Positions 11,981-25,345 of a stretch of 64,000 nucleotides of DNA are shown here, piece by piece. Origin of the DNA: Anticarsia gemmatalis (taxonomy: Eukaryota > Arthropoda > Insecta > Lepidoptera > Erebidae); NCBI RefSeq assembly GCF_050436995.1, contig NC_134751.1, forward strand, positions 2,480,001 through 2,544,000. The letters run 5' to 3'. Within the stretch, counting starts at the first letter, position 1. Every line of letters begins with the position of its first letter. A model generated the notes under the pieces. That model ran no database searches. It was not told the origin of the DNA and was given only the letters and a program-made list of their open reading frames with translations. A program made the position numbers and the translations under genes.

Positions 11981-13917
11981 AGAAATATTAAAGACTTTTC
12001 AAGGATTGACATTAAAAGAAACTTTAAGATACATTTTATTTACATCAATATTCAATCTTGATTTATGTTGTTATACGATCATAGGTTACCTAAGTAAAGC
12101 CTTACCTTGCCTGTTATATACCAAAATTAGAAAGCTTCCGTTGAAACCGCGTAAATGGTAATCACATAATGTTAGACTTCGGTTTGAACTTAAAAGTTTA
12201 AGTAAAGGTGTCTGTAATGACCATATGCGTTCACACCTTTAAGTTCAATGACCAAAGGGTATTAAAGCCTTTTTAGGCATTGTTTCACCCATTCGTATTT
12301 ATAAAGCAAATGGCAAATATTTGTTTACTTACGAAAAATATCCATATTATGATAGAAAAAAATACGCTTACATAAAATATAAGTTTTTCAACAAAAAAGT
12401 AAGTACTAATAGAAATTAATACAATTAGACTTTGTAATAGGATATAAACTGAAGCCGTAGCGCATCTACGAGTGCAAACTAGTAGGCCAATACAAAAGAC
12501 ATCAACGCGTTCGAGCAATTACGTAGCATCTTTTTAAAGAATTTCTGACTATCTATCATCTTAAATTCTAGTGTAAGTCTAGAATTAGTCTAGATTCGTA
12601 ACTGGATCATAAAGTTATGTGGACTATGATTTATTATTATTCTTATGTAATATTTGTTGTTACGAGTGTATACTAACTTCTGTCCAAAACACTAATTTAT
12701 TGCCTGATAATAATTAGTATTTTGAAGCAATAAAATTAATGTCGTAAATTTTATATTTTGCTATGCATTTATTAAGGACTAAGTTTCGATAACTTTAACA
12801 TTTTGGGGTGTTATTATTATTATCATCTAATATTACCAGGTAAGTAACGCGACAATTTATTTACCTTGGTAAGCTTGATGTTTCTCGAACCTGAATCATA
12901 ACTAAATTTTGTTTTGATAACATTAACCCTATTTTCTATTAAACATACAACGTTGAATTTGATAAGGTACGTTGAAACTAATCTTAGAATATTTTTTCAA
13001 ATACCTTTTTATTATTTTTTTTCGAAATATAAAACCTACATCAAATTCTAGAAATTAATATGTAATTACACTATTTACACTTCCTAAACAGATTTAATCT
13101 ATCTCAAACAAATTGCTATATTTTTTGCATGTCAAATGTTACTTGATTACCTTCTAACAAATCAATTAAAACTAGGCACTTAATACCGTTTATTTGATTT
13201 CTTAATTTATCACTTAAGCTTAATATTATGCATAGATTTTAATTGTGTAGTTTAATTTAATGCTTATTTGAAATCGATATTTTTTTTAGGATAATGGAAA
13301 TTTTGATGCAGGCCTTGAATGTTGATGAAATTTTGAAAAAACACCTATAGGCATACATATTATTTCATAATGCTTTTCTTCCTAGCCAAGACCTTACTTC
13401 TTTGAACAACAACAAAGAAGGCGATCCAAAAGTAACAAATGAATACCTCTTCGATTTATATAAAATATAAAAAATAGTTTACTGCATTAAAATCTTCGTT
13501 CGTCTAAATAATTATACATACTAAATCACGCGTCCAGCATCCCAACCATCATCGCCATCTAAGAAGTGAGTGATTATCACTTGCGCGAGCCAGATAAAAG
13601 TTTGTTAAACGGAAGCAACAACATAATTCATAACAATAACTCTACCGACCTACATTTTTTTACCCTTCACAAGCAACAAGACATCACCTAATGCGAACAG
13701 ACAGACCAACGGAGATCTTTATCAAGAGATATTGCAAAATAGATTTACAGTCAGTAGTAGACTTTTACTGCTAATAACTTAATTTATTGCTGATTGGCAC
13801 GTTTAGTATATTAGGAAAGCTTGTTTTAATTCTCACGCAAATTAGACGTTATTAAGTAATCTAGTTTACGAGTCTACTGCCTTAAGACCGTTTTCAATAA
13901 ACTATCGTCAGTAGAAG
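11981..13917. other. Non-coding stretch, nothing recognised
   Basis: About 1.9 kb without a supported gene. 'gaacttaaaagtttaag...aaaggtgt' near 12187 and 'acacctttaagttc' near 12233 are a rough inverted pair. A run of 'tctaga' words lies near 12568-12595. The 77-codon minus frame at 12285-12518 is hydrophobic low-complexity translation of A+T-rich DNA. Confidence 0.45.
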
Positions 13918-14109
13918 AATAGCTGACCCGCCAAAAGTGGTTTTGTAATATGAATGAAAAAAAAAGTGTTACTTAGGGGTATGAAAAATAGATGTTGGCC
14001 GAATCTCAGACCTACTCAATATGCACACAAAATTTCATTACAATCGATCAAGCCGTTTCGGAGGAGTATGGCAACGAAAACTGTTACGCGAGAATTTTAT
14101 ATATTAGAT
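13918..14109 (+). mobile_element. Interspersed element, probable non-LTR retrotransposon 3' end
   Basis: Begins 'agctgacccgcc', then 'gtggttttgtaatatgaatg', then 'ggggtatgaaaaatagatg', 'ccgaatctcagacctac', 'caatatgcacacaaaatttc', 'caagccgtttcggaggagt' and ends 'cgagaattttatatattaga'. I recall these ordered blocks as one very common lepidopteran repeat and think it is the 3' end of an RTE-type LINE, but the opening 'agctgacccg' also resembles the reverse complement of the Helitron end at 62249. Class is therefore open. The 62-codon frame at 13992-14180 is inside it and not a gene. Confidence 0.65.
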
Positions 14110-14147
14110 TACTACAACTAACTTTATTAAAAAAAATAATAAATGTT

Positions 14148-14294
14148 CTTTGGAGCAATACCCATATTGTATATAAGTAAGAACTTACGAGTGACAAAGT
14201 CACATTAAAAAATAGTTAATATTGTACTCATTTGGCCATCAGATATGCTTTTGAGTAATACCCATATAATAAGTAAGTAACAACCTACAAATCA
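14148..14294 (+). repeat. Diverged tandem duplication, period about 100 bp
   Basis: 14148-14194 and 14248-14294 both read 'ctttggagcaatacccatat...taagtaag...aacttacgagtgac' with substitutions and a short gap. It starts about 40 bp downstream of the 13918-14109 element and may have arisen with it. By eye about 70 percent of positions agree. Confidence 0.55.
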
Positions 14295-17200
14295 CCACCA
14301 TAATCTTCGAGACTGATGTGCAACTGAACGTAAAGCTGCCACCGATTGGTGCAACATCTGAGTATGCTAAGTGATAGTAACAGACATTCATAATTACGTC
14401 GACACAATGTTGAGTAACACTGACTGTACAGACTCATTGACTATCGTGTCTAAGTTACAAGGAATATAGTTTAAAATATTCATGGTGGGCCATTAAAAGG
14501 AAATCTGTGCATGAAGATTTTTGGGAGGAAAGAGGAGATATACTAGAACTAAAGAAGGTTAAGTCTTAATTATTAACACTACTAAGAAAAACTTTTTTTT
14601 ACAAAATGCAAAAATCTATTTATTAGCATTATTTTATAGATAATACAAGTCAACCAAAATGTTAAGAACAAGAGCTGTTGTACTGTTTATTCGAATTTTG
14701 CTTATGGCCATAGGCCGCCTTCTATTACATTACATGGCGCAACGTGGGTGTATTTCATAGACCTCTGCGTACACTTTCGAGCAATACAGGCTTGATATAT
14801 CGTTTGTCTATGTCTATGATAAAAAAAATACACTGTTCAATTCAAAGAAGACTAAAAAAGGATATTCTAAGCTTGATTCATCAAAATTCGTTTCGCTATT
14901 TCGTTTAAACTGTCGCCTTTAAGTTAATTCGGATTACAGACGTCTTATTTTACGGTCCGATTATAATTTAATCGGTTATTGCCTTTTTATTCAACACTTC
15001 CTGCTAATGATCCGTTTAGGTGCAAAAAGTTGTTATTCTCCAAAACGTAATTAACCATAAAAATGTTTTAGTACTTAAATGTATAAAATCAAATACATAG
15101 GATATCAAAGTATGCCGACCAAGTTTGTGAAATTGTATTTAAACGCTGAATGGAATTAGTTTAATTTCTGATAATCTGATTTCTATTGGTTATAAGGACA
15201 CAAAAAATAGAGTCATTTGAATTACAATTTTATTTTAAAACTTACAATTACGGAAAAATAATTTCGTAAAGCCTAGTACAAAGTCAATTGACCAATATAG
15301 ATATCTAATTACATAAAAATTTCATCAATCCATCTATCATTGTAAAAGGACGTAGGCAGACATTTTTACATTCACTTTCTGTATATCATGCACATGAATG
15401 AACGGGTCACGACTCGAACCCGTGCACGATCGAAATGAGGGCGATTAATTTTAGTCGATTTATTAATCGATTTGATCATTGTTCGGTATCTGTTTGATTT
15501 TGTTTAAATGGAAGCAGATTAGGGTTAATATTAATGAGTTTGTATTAGATAAGTTATGGGACTTAGATTGTGATAAGATGCTTTAGTATGCTCGAAATTG
15601 AAATAGTTATAGACTCCCTTATCAATGTAGAGGTAGTTGTGACCGAATATAGTGATTGACTAATTACGTTATTTAAACATTTCACGGAAATTAGAGTGTC
15701 CTAAGGTGTGAAAAAATAGACTTTTTAAGATTATTTCAGTGTGAGATCATTAACAATTCATAAAAACATAACTAGACTGAACGTTTTTCGCCTCGATACT
15801 TCGAAAACTTCAAAAGAAAAAACTAACTTTGTATGGAGTTGATGCAAATCTAAAAATCTTAACTATTAATATAACTGGCAACAGCAAATACAAGTCAGTT
15901 TAGGTATCAGGAAACAGACAAATAAAAATGATAAACGATTAAAATTTACAAGGAAACTATCATATCATTATTTCATAAGAACAATATTTAGAGCTTCCAA
16001 ATAATCCAACAAGGCTATAATTAATAACTTATGTCGATAACTTATATCATAACGCTACGTAACAGATTCTTTCACGAATCAATTGTGTGATGCCAACACA
16101 ATCCTATTACAATGGACATCATGTCACTTCCTGAACTGTTCCGGTTCTGCTTTGTGATATAACCGGCTCCTGTGGTTTTGTTCACGTGGTTTATGATGCT
16201 GTACTTTTTTATGGAAATTTGCCAATAGAAGCGTTAGACGGGCGTTTAATCTATGTTTTAAAGCAATGCTATATTTTGATTGAATATGTCAAGTTCAATA
16301 GTATTCGATATAGTGCTTTGGTTTCAAATTTGGTAATATATGTATATGCATAAATTCACACCATTTCAACTGGGAATGCATAGATTGAATGATTGATGAA
16401 AAAATTATAAGTTGGTGTTAAGTATAAAAACATGCAAGATTTTTAGTACTATCCATACAAGTCACAAGTTAGCACATAAAAATTTTGTTAGTAAAAATCA
16501 TGTGGTTTTTAGTTCGTTATCAATTTAAAACTTATTTATATGTAATTAATGAATAAAATGTTAATTACGTGTTTTAGTACAAGTTTTATATCTACAAGAA
16601 ACATGCAATTTTGTTAGATTATGTTACAAGTGTTAGCAAAGATTTTGTTAGCAAATAGCTACATGCAATTAATAATTTAATTATTTATTTTTTCCTTAAT
16701 ATCTTTGACAATTTTAAACTTATGTACATGAACTACAACTACACCTTATAACCATATATTATATGATTGCGACGATTATATAAACATTTTATTAAATCAT
16801 AACAATATTTTATCAAGATAGTTCTTCTTTTATGATAAAATCACACCTTTTCTATTAAATAACAGATTTATTAGTTGAACGATTACGAATGCTTTGAATT
16901 ATGTTCACACGAAACAATTCCGATACGAATTTGACATTTCCTTAACGTTAAGTCATCGTACCCTTCCTTTTCTCTAACACTTATTATATTATTGAGTTAT
17001 GTAATTGTAACAGCTGATGCAGTTGTTATAGAAGTAACAATACATAAGTAGAATGCATTAATTCGATTATTTCATGCAACAAATGCAATAGTAAATTGTA
17101 TATAGGTAGTAGAGTCATTACTCTATTTTCTAGGTGTAGTAATAACCAGATCTAATTAACACTGACTAATTTAGTTTATAACATTATTTAAATAAATCAA

Positions 17201-17746
17201 TAATTATGACATTTACTATATATATGTAGGTACTTATAGTTATGGAACGGTAACGGCCAGAAAGGAAGGCTTGGATTAAAGAAGAAGAAATACGAAGGAA
17301 AGAGAGTGGGCTTTTGTTAACAGCTGAATACCAAAAGTTATGAGACAAATATAATTATTTAGAAACGCGAGTTATTACCTTTAACAACGTTACCAGTCTA
17401 ATAACATATACTAACTCAACGCAATTAATATTACAAACTCAAAACATTAAAATTACAAACAAGATTCATAAACCCAATTTAATAATGATCTCAATAAAGA
17501 ACAGCATGAAACCCAATTTCAACCGTAAAGATCAATTTATCTTACAAAAGAGGTCCTGACCTCAGCAAAGAGGATGACCTCAGACGAGTGAAGCCTGACA
17601 GCGTGTAACGATGATATTAACATGTCAATCGATGATACACTTCGTGAGGCTGGGAATATTGGTCAAGGAGTTCTTATGTGAAGTTATTGAAATAATTAGG
17701 TGTTAAAATAAATGAGTGCTTTTAAAATTGAGCAGGTAGAATGTTC
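14295..17746. other. Non-coding stretch with possible repeat scraps
   Basis: No supported gene in 3.4 kb. At about 14700-14790 ('ggccataggccgcc', 'acatggcgcaacgtgggtg') composition rises in G+C and may be a piece of a retroelement that I cannot place. At 15404-15432 the minus strand reads 'cgggttcgagtcgtgac', a B-box-like motif, but no A box lies at the expected distance. The rest is A+T-rich. Confidence 0.4.
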
Positions 17747-17795
17747 CATTAATTTTTAAATAGTTTAATACAGTTAAACTATTTAAAAAATAATG
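17747..17795. repeat. 22-bp stem-loop, one mismatch
   Basis: Arms 17747-17768 and 17774-17795 are reverse complements at 21 of 22 positions round the 5-base loop 'tacag'. Both arms are A+T-rich ('aaatagtttaa' / 'ttaaactattt'), which makes chance formation easier than for a mixed sequence. No flanking duplication is clear. Confidence 0.8.
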
Positions 17796-20700
17796 CAAAG
17801 ACTTATTTTGCTATTAAAAAACTTTGTTGCGGTTTTAGTTTCCACTTCATGGACAGACGATGTATTTGAAAATCTGGCAAAAAATATCTTACTCTATCAA
17901 AAACTAGGCTCCAATCCCATCAATCTAGAAATAAAATCTTATAATACTTTTATCTAGACTCCGACATGGCCAATTTAAAAATTTAATCATTGTGAAAAGT
18001 ATTATAATAGTTTATTATCTTAATGTAATTACTGAGATATTGTGCACTATAACTACAGACTGTTAATACAACAATAAATTATAATTAATTACTTACAATA
18101 TTAGTAAGTGTTAATTTTATTTATTGTTAATTCTAAAAAGTTATTCACAATGAGATTAAAACGATCAGTAAACTATATACAGAAATATTAGTAATACAAT
18201 TAGTAACAAATTCAGAAACTACGTAACTCAAAAACATGCAGTACTATCAATATCACTAATAACTAATTACTCCAAAATCATATAACACGAACCCACTTTC
18301 GAACCCAATGACCCGTAATACTTATTAATAAGTAAGTATACAATTAAATAACCATTCACACAACCTCATCGATCATCTTATAAAGAAATACTTTATGTAA
18401 TACATCCGGTACTTTCAGAATATTATTCCATGACCCATCACATTTTATTTGCGGTTAGATTGTGTGTTGATAAAAAATATTTCGTAATATTAACTAGTCC
18501 ATGTCCCGACTCTGTTCAATATTTTTTACTGCTTACAGCAGTATCCTATGTAGAATTAATGAGAATAACTTGTCATTTAAACTTTTCCTAAACTTAATCA
18601 TTAATAATTTGAAGCTAAAGTGAGCTATACAAGTTTAGTCTATAACGTACTAACGAACAGCGATAAATTTGTTCAGCTTTTCATTGTTTTGTTTTCATCT
18701 ATCTCTTAAACTAGACTACATAATAAAAAAAAGTTTAATCATCTTTAAATAGACAGTGGCATATGAAAAGTTGCTCTTACTTACTATTTCATTTTACAGT
18801 TCTCACACTTGATCCCATACTTAGAAACTAAAGAACTATAAAGCCGCTGGGCAGCATTTACTCAAATGTTAAAACACTACCTGAATATCTACCTCCCAAA
18901 GATTATAGGCACTAAGATCAAGCACTAAGATCGATGCTGTAACACATAAGTGTGTGAAACATAATCCTTTCAATTCGTCAGGCCTTGCACCGACCTTTTA
19001 TTGCACATTTGACCTGAGACTATTACAACCCATCACTCACTTAAAAATAATTATTTTATAAATAATTCTAATTATAGCAATCATTACTTTGTGGTTAAAA
19101 CGTGCAATAATTTCGTAAAGTTTAAAAGCTTAATGTGTGGTCTATTAATATATCACACGTTATGCAACGCTACAACAAAAAATCAAGAATAATTATGTTA
19201 AATTAAATGATTTTTTGATGGACTGTCAAGTCAAATAAAATTACAAGCAAGTTTTAGTCCAATGGACATCCAGACGTTTGGGTAATTGAGCATTTACCAA
19301 CGAATGTTAGAAAAATATTATTAATACTTTAGCCGGCCTAAAAATTTAAACCGTGACCCCATTATCGGTGATCGCGTACAGTAACACCCCAACTACAGAG
19401 ATAGTCAACATTTTTGGGATTTAAAAATCTAGATTGACGACTATTTTGCAGACAAATCAACTTGTATGAAATTCTACCTATGTCGTTACAAGTAAAACAT
19501 CAACCAAGCATTCGTACGAGTTACATTTAAAAGCCTATCAGTCCTTGCGAAGATGACCGGCTCCTTTCTACAGCCGAGGCTAAATAGTTTCGTGTTCAAA
19601 CAATTAACTCTAAGTGTTTCCACAAGTTAACGCTTGGTTTTTTAATTTGCTATACATACAAATGATTATAGAATACAATGATTGTTTGAAAGGACAAAAG
19701 ATTTGAAGCAAATTAATAAGATACTTTACGGTTGTTACTTAGACTGGTTATCGGGAGGATTTCCTTGATTGACTATTTTAGGTCCTAGGTCATCTTTCGT
19801 TATCAAAGGTTGCTATAACGACGTAAGTTTTGAAGTTTATAATTAGTGCGTTAGTTAAGTTTGGCACCGCACAAAAAATTCTTCCTTTGATTATTTACTA
19901 TATTAAATTATATTATATATAAGAACACTAATTTACTTCTCCTAATTCTTGTCTTTCTTAATGACACAATAAAAATATCACTGCCTTTTAAAAATAAAAA
20001 TTATTTACGTGTATCTCAAAACAGGCTTTTAGAATTTATAACTGACCTAGATTCTATAAATAAAAAAGAATCCTCATAACCTGCCATCTTTAACGGTATC
20101 CATTGTACGTTCGACCTTATTTTATAAAGGTCACCACACACCTGTTCCCAAACGTGAGGTCAATACATATAGTTCTCGAACTCTTATTTATTTTACTTAT
20201 TTGCATATGCAAATAATGTCCTGTTATCTCAAGAGCCACGATTTTGATTAGGTATCTATATTTATTGTTGACTTTTACCCTATAGGTAAATCTAGTTTGT
20301 TTAAATTAAATAACGGTTTGTGTATTTCCAAATTTCGTTTTTTTTGTTACCTCGTGACTTTTAAAACGTGATACTAATGGTTTTGAATAATGATATTTGT
20401 TATGTATTTTCTATACGTTCATAAAATTTTGCACAAGGAAACATTTTATTAAACAAATATTCTCATAACCTACAAACTACACTATGCATCAAGGTACTAA
20501 GTAAATAAGCATGCCGATCCAAAGAATATACATATTTTGTGAACACTAAGGACGTCAAATATAAATTACGCTATCTGAATTTAAAAGCACATCTATGCAA
20601 TTTGTATTAAATGTCAAAGCATTTGCAATAATTTGAGATTAATCGCAAATAAACAGTTTCGTCACTTTAAAATGAAGATTTTTATAATAAAAATGTTCGA

Positions 20701-21589
20701 CTTCTATGTTTTTGAAACTTATTCTATCAAACCTTTCTACAGCAATCTCATACTCGTTTCTAGGATTGTGATTATTAAGTATAATTGTGCTTTTAGCTTT
20801 TACCTGAAACAAGAATAAAAATAATATTAATGAAATATTCTATACAAACACAACATTTTATTTTACTAAAACTAGTAAATCGAAAATGTTTAATACAAAC
20901 CAAGCGTGGCTTTTGCAACAAGTTTAGTGAACTTATTTTGAAAAACACATGGAAAAATTTATTCTCAACCACGATATAGACAAATTTTCCATTAACGCAC
21001 TCGTAAACTAAAAGCAGCAGTTTATATTAAAAAATTACAATTATAGACCATTGTACACTATAAAAATCGTTCTAAAAATATTAACCTAATAATTACGGAA
21101 ATTAAACACACATTATTTCAATCGAATGTCCATTTGTTTAAACTGCGGTACATTTACAGTCAGTGTCAACGTTTGGAGGTCAGTAATAATGTCTGTGCCA
21201 CCAATTATTATCTAAACTGGTTGCAATTTGTCTATGAGTAATCGGTTACAGCTGCTGAATTATAATTCCGGTAAAAAACAATCTCTTTTGTAGAGTTGAT
21301 TTGAAGCAAGTTGCCTTAAAAGTTCTGCCAATAGTTTATAACACATGACTGTTAAAAACTCGAACCTAGATGCCGTATTTCCCGAGTATTTATAAGATAC
21401 AATCTAGCCGATTCCCTAGTTGAGCCATGTGCATAATGCGATTAGTATTAGCCGTTGTTTTATGTTTTGCTATTTGGATTATCATTAAACAAAATTTATG
21501 GTCATATTAGCGTACCTTAATTAACCTAGTTTTTCTAAAACATTTTAATATAACGGGTCTTAAATGCGTTTGAATATTAAAGGTGAGGA
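17796..21589. other. Non-coding stretch, nothing recognised
   Basis: About 3.8 kb of A+T-rich DNA. The 61-codon frame at 20633-20818 opens on a non-ATG codon and has no domain. A short patch 'gatgaccggctcc ... cagccgaggc' near 19552-19580 is richer in G+C but I cannot name it. Confidence 0.5.
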
Positions 21590-21665
21590 TACCTTATTTG
21601 TTTACCCGACGTTTCGATTTTGATGAAACACATCCTCGGGGAAGTCTAAACCGCTACAGGTTTTT
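21590..21665 (-). repeat. Short interspersed motif 'aatcgaaacgtcgggtaaac'
   Basis: On the minus strand the stretch reads 'ccccgaggatgtgtttcatc' then 'aaaatcgaaacgtcgggtaa'. I recall this phrase as widespread in moth DNA, but I do not know which element it belongs to, and no ends are visible here. It lies about 100 bp upstream of the SINE at 21761. Confidence 0.4.
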
Positions 21666-21760
21666 GTAACTTTATGACCGTTATTCGTATGTTTCTAAAA
21701 GTTCCCGCTTGGCAAGAAAAGTCAATGTTTATGAAACTTATGATGAATAGCACTAGAAAC

Positions 21761-22040
21761 TGCACGTTTGGCGCAGTGGTTTAAGCGGTCACCTCGCCGC
21801 ATCAACCGTAGTGCCGCGTGTGGTGGGTTCGAATCCTACCCGGGACAAATCTTTGTGTGATGAACACGAGTATTTGTTCTGAGCCTGGTTGTCAATTTAT
21901 CTATATAAGTATGTATTTAGAAATATATAAGTATGTTTATCAGTTATTTGGTTACCATAGTACAAGCTCTGCTTAGTTTGGAACCAAATGACCGTGTGTG
22001 AGTTGTCCAAGAATATATATATATATTTTTTTATTTATTA
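21761..22040 (+). mobile_element. tRNA-derived SINE, nearly complete
   Basis: Head: A box 'tggcgcagtggt' (21769-21780) and a perfect B box 'ggttcgaatcc' (21826-21836), the internal polymerase III promoter. Body: 'cccgggacaaatctttgtgtg', 'gaacacgagtatttgttctg', 'tttggttaccatagtacaag', 'ctctgcttagtttgg', 'ccgtgtgtgagttgtcc'. It ends in an (AT)n and T-rich tail at 22013-22040. The body is not the one found in the 39.4-kb SINE, so this is a second family. Such elements are moved by a partner LINE's proteins; none is encoded here. I could not find a clean target duplication. Confidence 0.85.
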
Positions 22041-22549
22041 TAGACCAAACCAATAAAAGTTTGAAAAGTTACTGTCAATGTTATACTATGTTTATTGGAC
22101 TATGTACCAAACTGAATGTCATTACATGATCAACTTGTCTTTTTAATATAAACATTTAAACACTTGCACTAGTTTTGGTAGTGACTTTGGCCTTTGAAGA
22201 AGGCCCAATCTTATTAATATGCATTAATGCAGTTATATAAAATTATTGATCTGGTTTTGAATATCTTATTCCCACGAACGTACGAAAGAGATGTTAAAGA
22301 TTTACTAATTATTCAAATTAAGACTTATAAATATTGCAATCGAGTTTCCTTATTTTAAAACTGGACTGATTATAATTATTCGTCCTTGATTCTAATTGGT
22401 AATATTTCGTAAAAATATCGGGATATGATTGACACTAAGTTAAAAAAACCGAATCCGATGTCAAGAGCAGGTTTTAGTGGTGAGTAAGCCCCAAAGCTCG
22501 ATCTCACCAATTCCCCATATAAATAATCACTTACTACAAAGTCAAATTC
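22041..22549. other. Non-coding stretch, nothing recognised
   Basis: A+T-rich sequence between a SINE and a Helitron, without a supported gene. Confidence 0.5.
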
Positions 22550-22762
22550 AATTACGAATACAAAAGCTACTCTGTCTTCCCGTCTTTGTCTTCTTCATAA
22601 CTAAACAGGTGATTTGGATAAAATCTTGCACAAAAATAGTCTGAGACCGGAGAAAAGGTAAAGGATAGTATTTATCCTGGTACTACCACGGGGACGAAAA
22701 CAATACGGATAATAAGCTATATAACTATGCTCAATGCAGACCGACTCGCGTGCAACAGCTAG
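22550..22762 (+). mobile_element. Non-autonomous Helitron, worn 5' end
   Basis: Ordered blocks typical of lepidopteran Helitrons: 'attacgaata', 'ctctgtcttcccgtctttg', 'aactaaacaggtgatttgg', 'aaatagtctgagaccggag', 'aggatagtatttatcctgg', and the 3' end 'gcagaccgactcgcgtgcaa' followed by CTAG at 22759-22762. The next base is C where a fresh Helitron would leave T. The 5' start is not clear; 22550 is my best limit. No RepHel protein is encoded, so it depended on an element elsewhere. Confidence 0.65.
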
Positions 22763-24523
22763 CATAACATAAATCTATAAGGTGCAGCAGACAAAGAAAC
22801 ATAGTAATATTCACCCGTTATAAGAAATGCATCGCGAAGTTAATTGCGTAATGAATGGCTTCACGCTTAGCGCTCGTATAATCTATCATTTAGCGCATCT
22901 CACATAATCTCACGAATGCTAACTTAATCAACGTGTGCATAACTTACACTTACATTATCTTGCTTTTAATAAAATACGTATTTTTTTAAGATTTATTTAT
23001 TAGTCTTTTACGAGCTTTCATGATATATTCGAAACCTTCTCGAGGCTTAAACAACTGATGCTAAATTGACTTCAAAACATTAGATCAATAAAAATTTGAA
23101 TTTTTAATCTTTACTTACTCCACTAGTAACAGCTTTACCGAATATAAAAAAACACTTTATGCTTGCGGCTTTTCTACGTGAAAAGATTTGACGAGGTAAG
23201 AAGTATTTGTTATTTTTGCGTAACAAGCTTTTGCATTTATAATATTAATAAAACTCAAGTCTAACCTTTGCATCGACAAAAATGTAATTAAGTGCTAAGT
23301 ATAAATTAAGCAACACTAATCACACACGAAAATAAAATTACCCATTTGAACTTTATTTAAAGAAGTTACATTATTACTACCGACAGATGATACATTTATG
23401 AATTAATCACGATCCTTTTCAAAACGGTCTAAGGTCAGCCTTAGACCAACAGGTTACTAATTACAGTAATTTACACATTGCATTTACGAAATGTAGCATC
23501 TTATTTTTTTACACTAATCAAAAGCTTTTTATATTTATGTTTCGAAAGACCCTATAAGATGTATGTGTTGAAATAATTTTACAAATATCAAGTCATTATC
23601 AATAGATTTAGTGCGTCTGTAATTGTTCAACTGAAAATGACTTCCGTCTTGGTTTGCGAAACATTTGTGAGGTAACAAATAATATTCAGGGAGTAGTATA
23701 GTAATTAAGGCTAAGACTATGGCTTTTTAAATTGGTCAGCTTTTTAAGGTAAAATGCGTGTTCGCGTTATTCCCGTATTCCATTATACATTAAACATGCA
23801 ACGCGAGAGTTTAAAAGTTATGATCATTTTGTAAAAAATATCAACACACTCTAACTGGAGACTAGATATTCTAGATTTAAAGCAAGGATGAACAGTTTTG
23901 TGCTATTCTCGACGCATAAAAAAATTGTAGCATACACCAAAAGATTATCGATACTATAATATTGTAAGTAACAGAAAGTTTAAGTTTTTTTTGCTTCACA
24001 ACAGCTCCATTGCATATTAATGCATATACTCAATCTCATCACAAGATCGTGAATACCAAAATCTTGACCCATACTTCATTAAGCAACCCAATTAACACAT
24101 GACAGAGCAGAATGCATCAGCACTTTTAAAACAAGTTGTAAAGGACACTCCATACGTAATAGCGTGACCATCTGCTATATGTATCAGTAATTAAGAACTG
24201 AGAATGAGTTGTAATTATTTGTATTAATAAATAATGATGATTACATCGCTGACATTAAATATTTATTAAAAATTAAGTTTAAATTAGGTGAATAGTTTCA
24301 CTGAAAAGTAAATAGGAATCTAAAATTCGAAGTTCATGCGAGAACAAACATTGGACATGGATTTCGTACAATCTAACTCCAATGTTTGTCCCGATCGCGA
24401 TTTCAAACATTATAAATTCAAACGATTGCTCTGCTCTATAAATAACTTTTAAACGTCATTGCATGTGAAGTATCTAATGTTATTCGGGAATTTACGCGTT
24501 CGTCAATTTTACCCTGAATTGCT
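22763..24523. other. Non-coding stretch with one small hairpin
   Basis: No supported gene. A perfect 9-bp stem with a 4-base loop lies at 23426-23447 ('ggtctaagg' tcag 'ccttagacc'). Otherwise A+T-rich DNA with nothing I recognise. Confidence 0.5.
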
Positions 24524-24581
24524 AACGTTTCGGTGCAGGTAACACTAGCCGTGGTCGCAGGTTGACCATTGCTAGTGTACC
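24524..24581 (+). repeat. Short motif 'aacgtttcggtgcaggt', copy 1, in a hairpin
   Basis: 'aacgtttcggtgcaggt' followed by 'actagccgtggtcgcagg' recurs, with changes, at 25346-25387 and 53429-53476, always on the plus strand. In this copy 'ggtaacactagc' (24538-24549) nearly pairs with 'gctagtgtacc' (24571-24581), one base short, so the right half folds on itself. Element class unknown. Confidence 0.6.
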
Positions 24582-24976
24582 TACTAAAGATTACTAGAGG
24601 TAACTAACTAAATGTTTAAAAGATATTATTAATTTTAAGCAAACAATTAGGGATTAAAAATGATGTCCTGCTATTAAGAATGTCCGCAATGCCACACACT
24701 CAAATTACAGAGGTAGTAAAAAGTATCACCATTATATTCTCCAAAACCAATTACTCGTTATCCTTATTGGATAATAGACGGATTATCTCAAAGATCATTG
24801 TCGTCACATTGTATCGAAGTCAGGGTCGGATGTGCCTCAAACCAGTCCATCAACGAACCTTTACCGATTGCCTTTGAATAATGACACACTACAGACAAAT
24901 AAAACACAACGAGTGCACTTTCGTTAAGTCCAATTTGTAATACATTTACACATGGAAAATTCAACTTTATTACGTA
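24582..24976. other. Short non-coding stretch
   Basis: A 65-codon ATG frame at 24680-24877 is present; it shows no domain, signal or repeat and is of a length expected by chance. I do not call it a gene. Confidence 0.5.
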
Positions 24977-25012
24977 AAGGGCAAGGTGTATTTTAAGGGC
25001 AAGGTGTATTTT
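24977..25012 (+). repeat. Exact 18-bp tandem duplication
   Basis: 'aagggcaaggtgtatttt' occurs twice in a row, at 24977-24994 and 24995-25012, with no mismatch. Such an identical, non-microsatellite pair suggests a recent duplication and would be a good length marker between individuals. Confidence 0.9.
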
Positions 25013-25345
25013 GCGTTGCCAGTAAAACGGTGTTTATGGTTTTTTTAAAGAAATGTAATGCGGAGTGTATGATGACATATTGTTATTAAATCGTTGAGAA
25101 TGAAATAAGAGACGTAATGGAATTGCCTCTGATTGTTTTGCCCTTAACGGTTATATTAATTCAGTATTATAGGTTTTTGGAAGAGCCAAATTCTTACTAC
25201 TCTAGAGTAGTTATTTATTATAATTGTTACATTTGCCAATACATATTATGTAGGTATAAGATTTTGTTGACTTTGTTGACATACCCAGGTAGTGTTTATT
25301 ATGAAATGGGATATGGGAATTAACCCAAACACGCATTTTAACTTG

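Noticed and set aside
21761..21845. Real tRNA gene at the SINE head
   Set aside because: The boxes are good, but the acceptor arms do not close and a SINE body and tail follow directly.
22013..22030. Independent (AT)n microsatellite
   Set aside because: It is better explained as the tail of the SINE at 21761.
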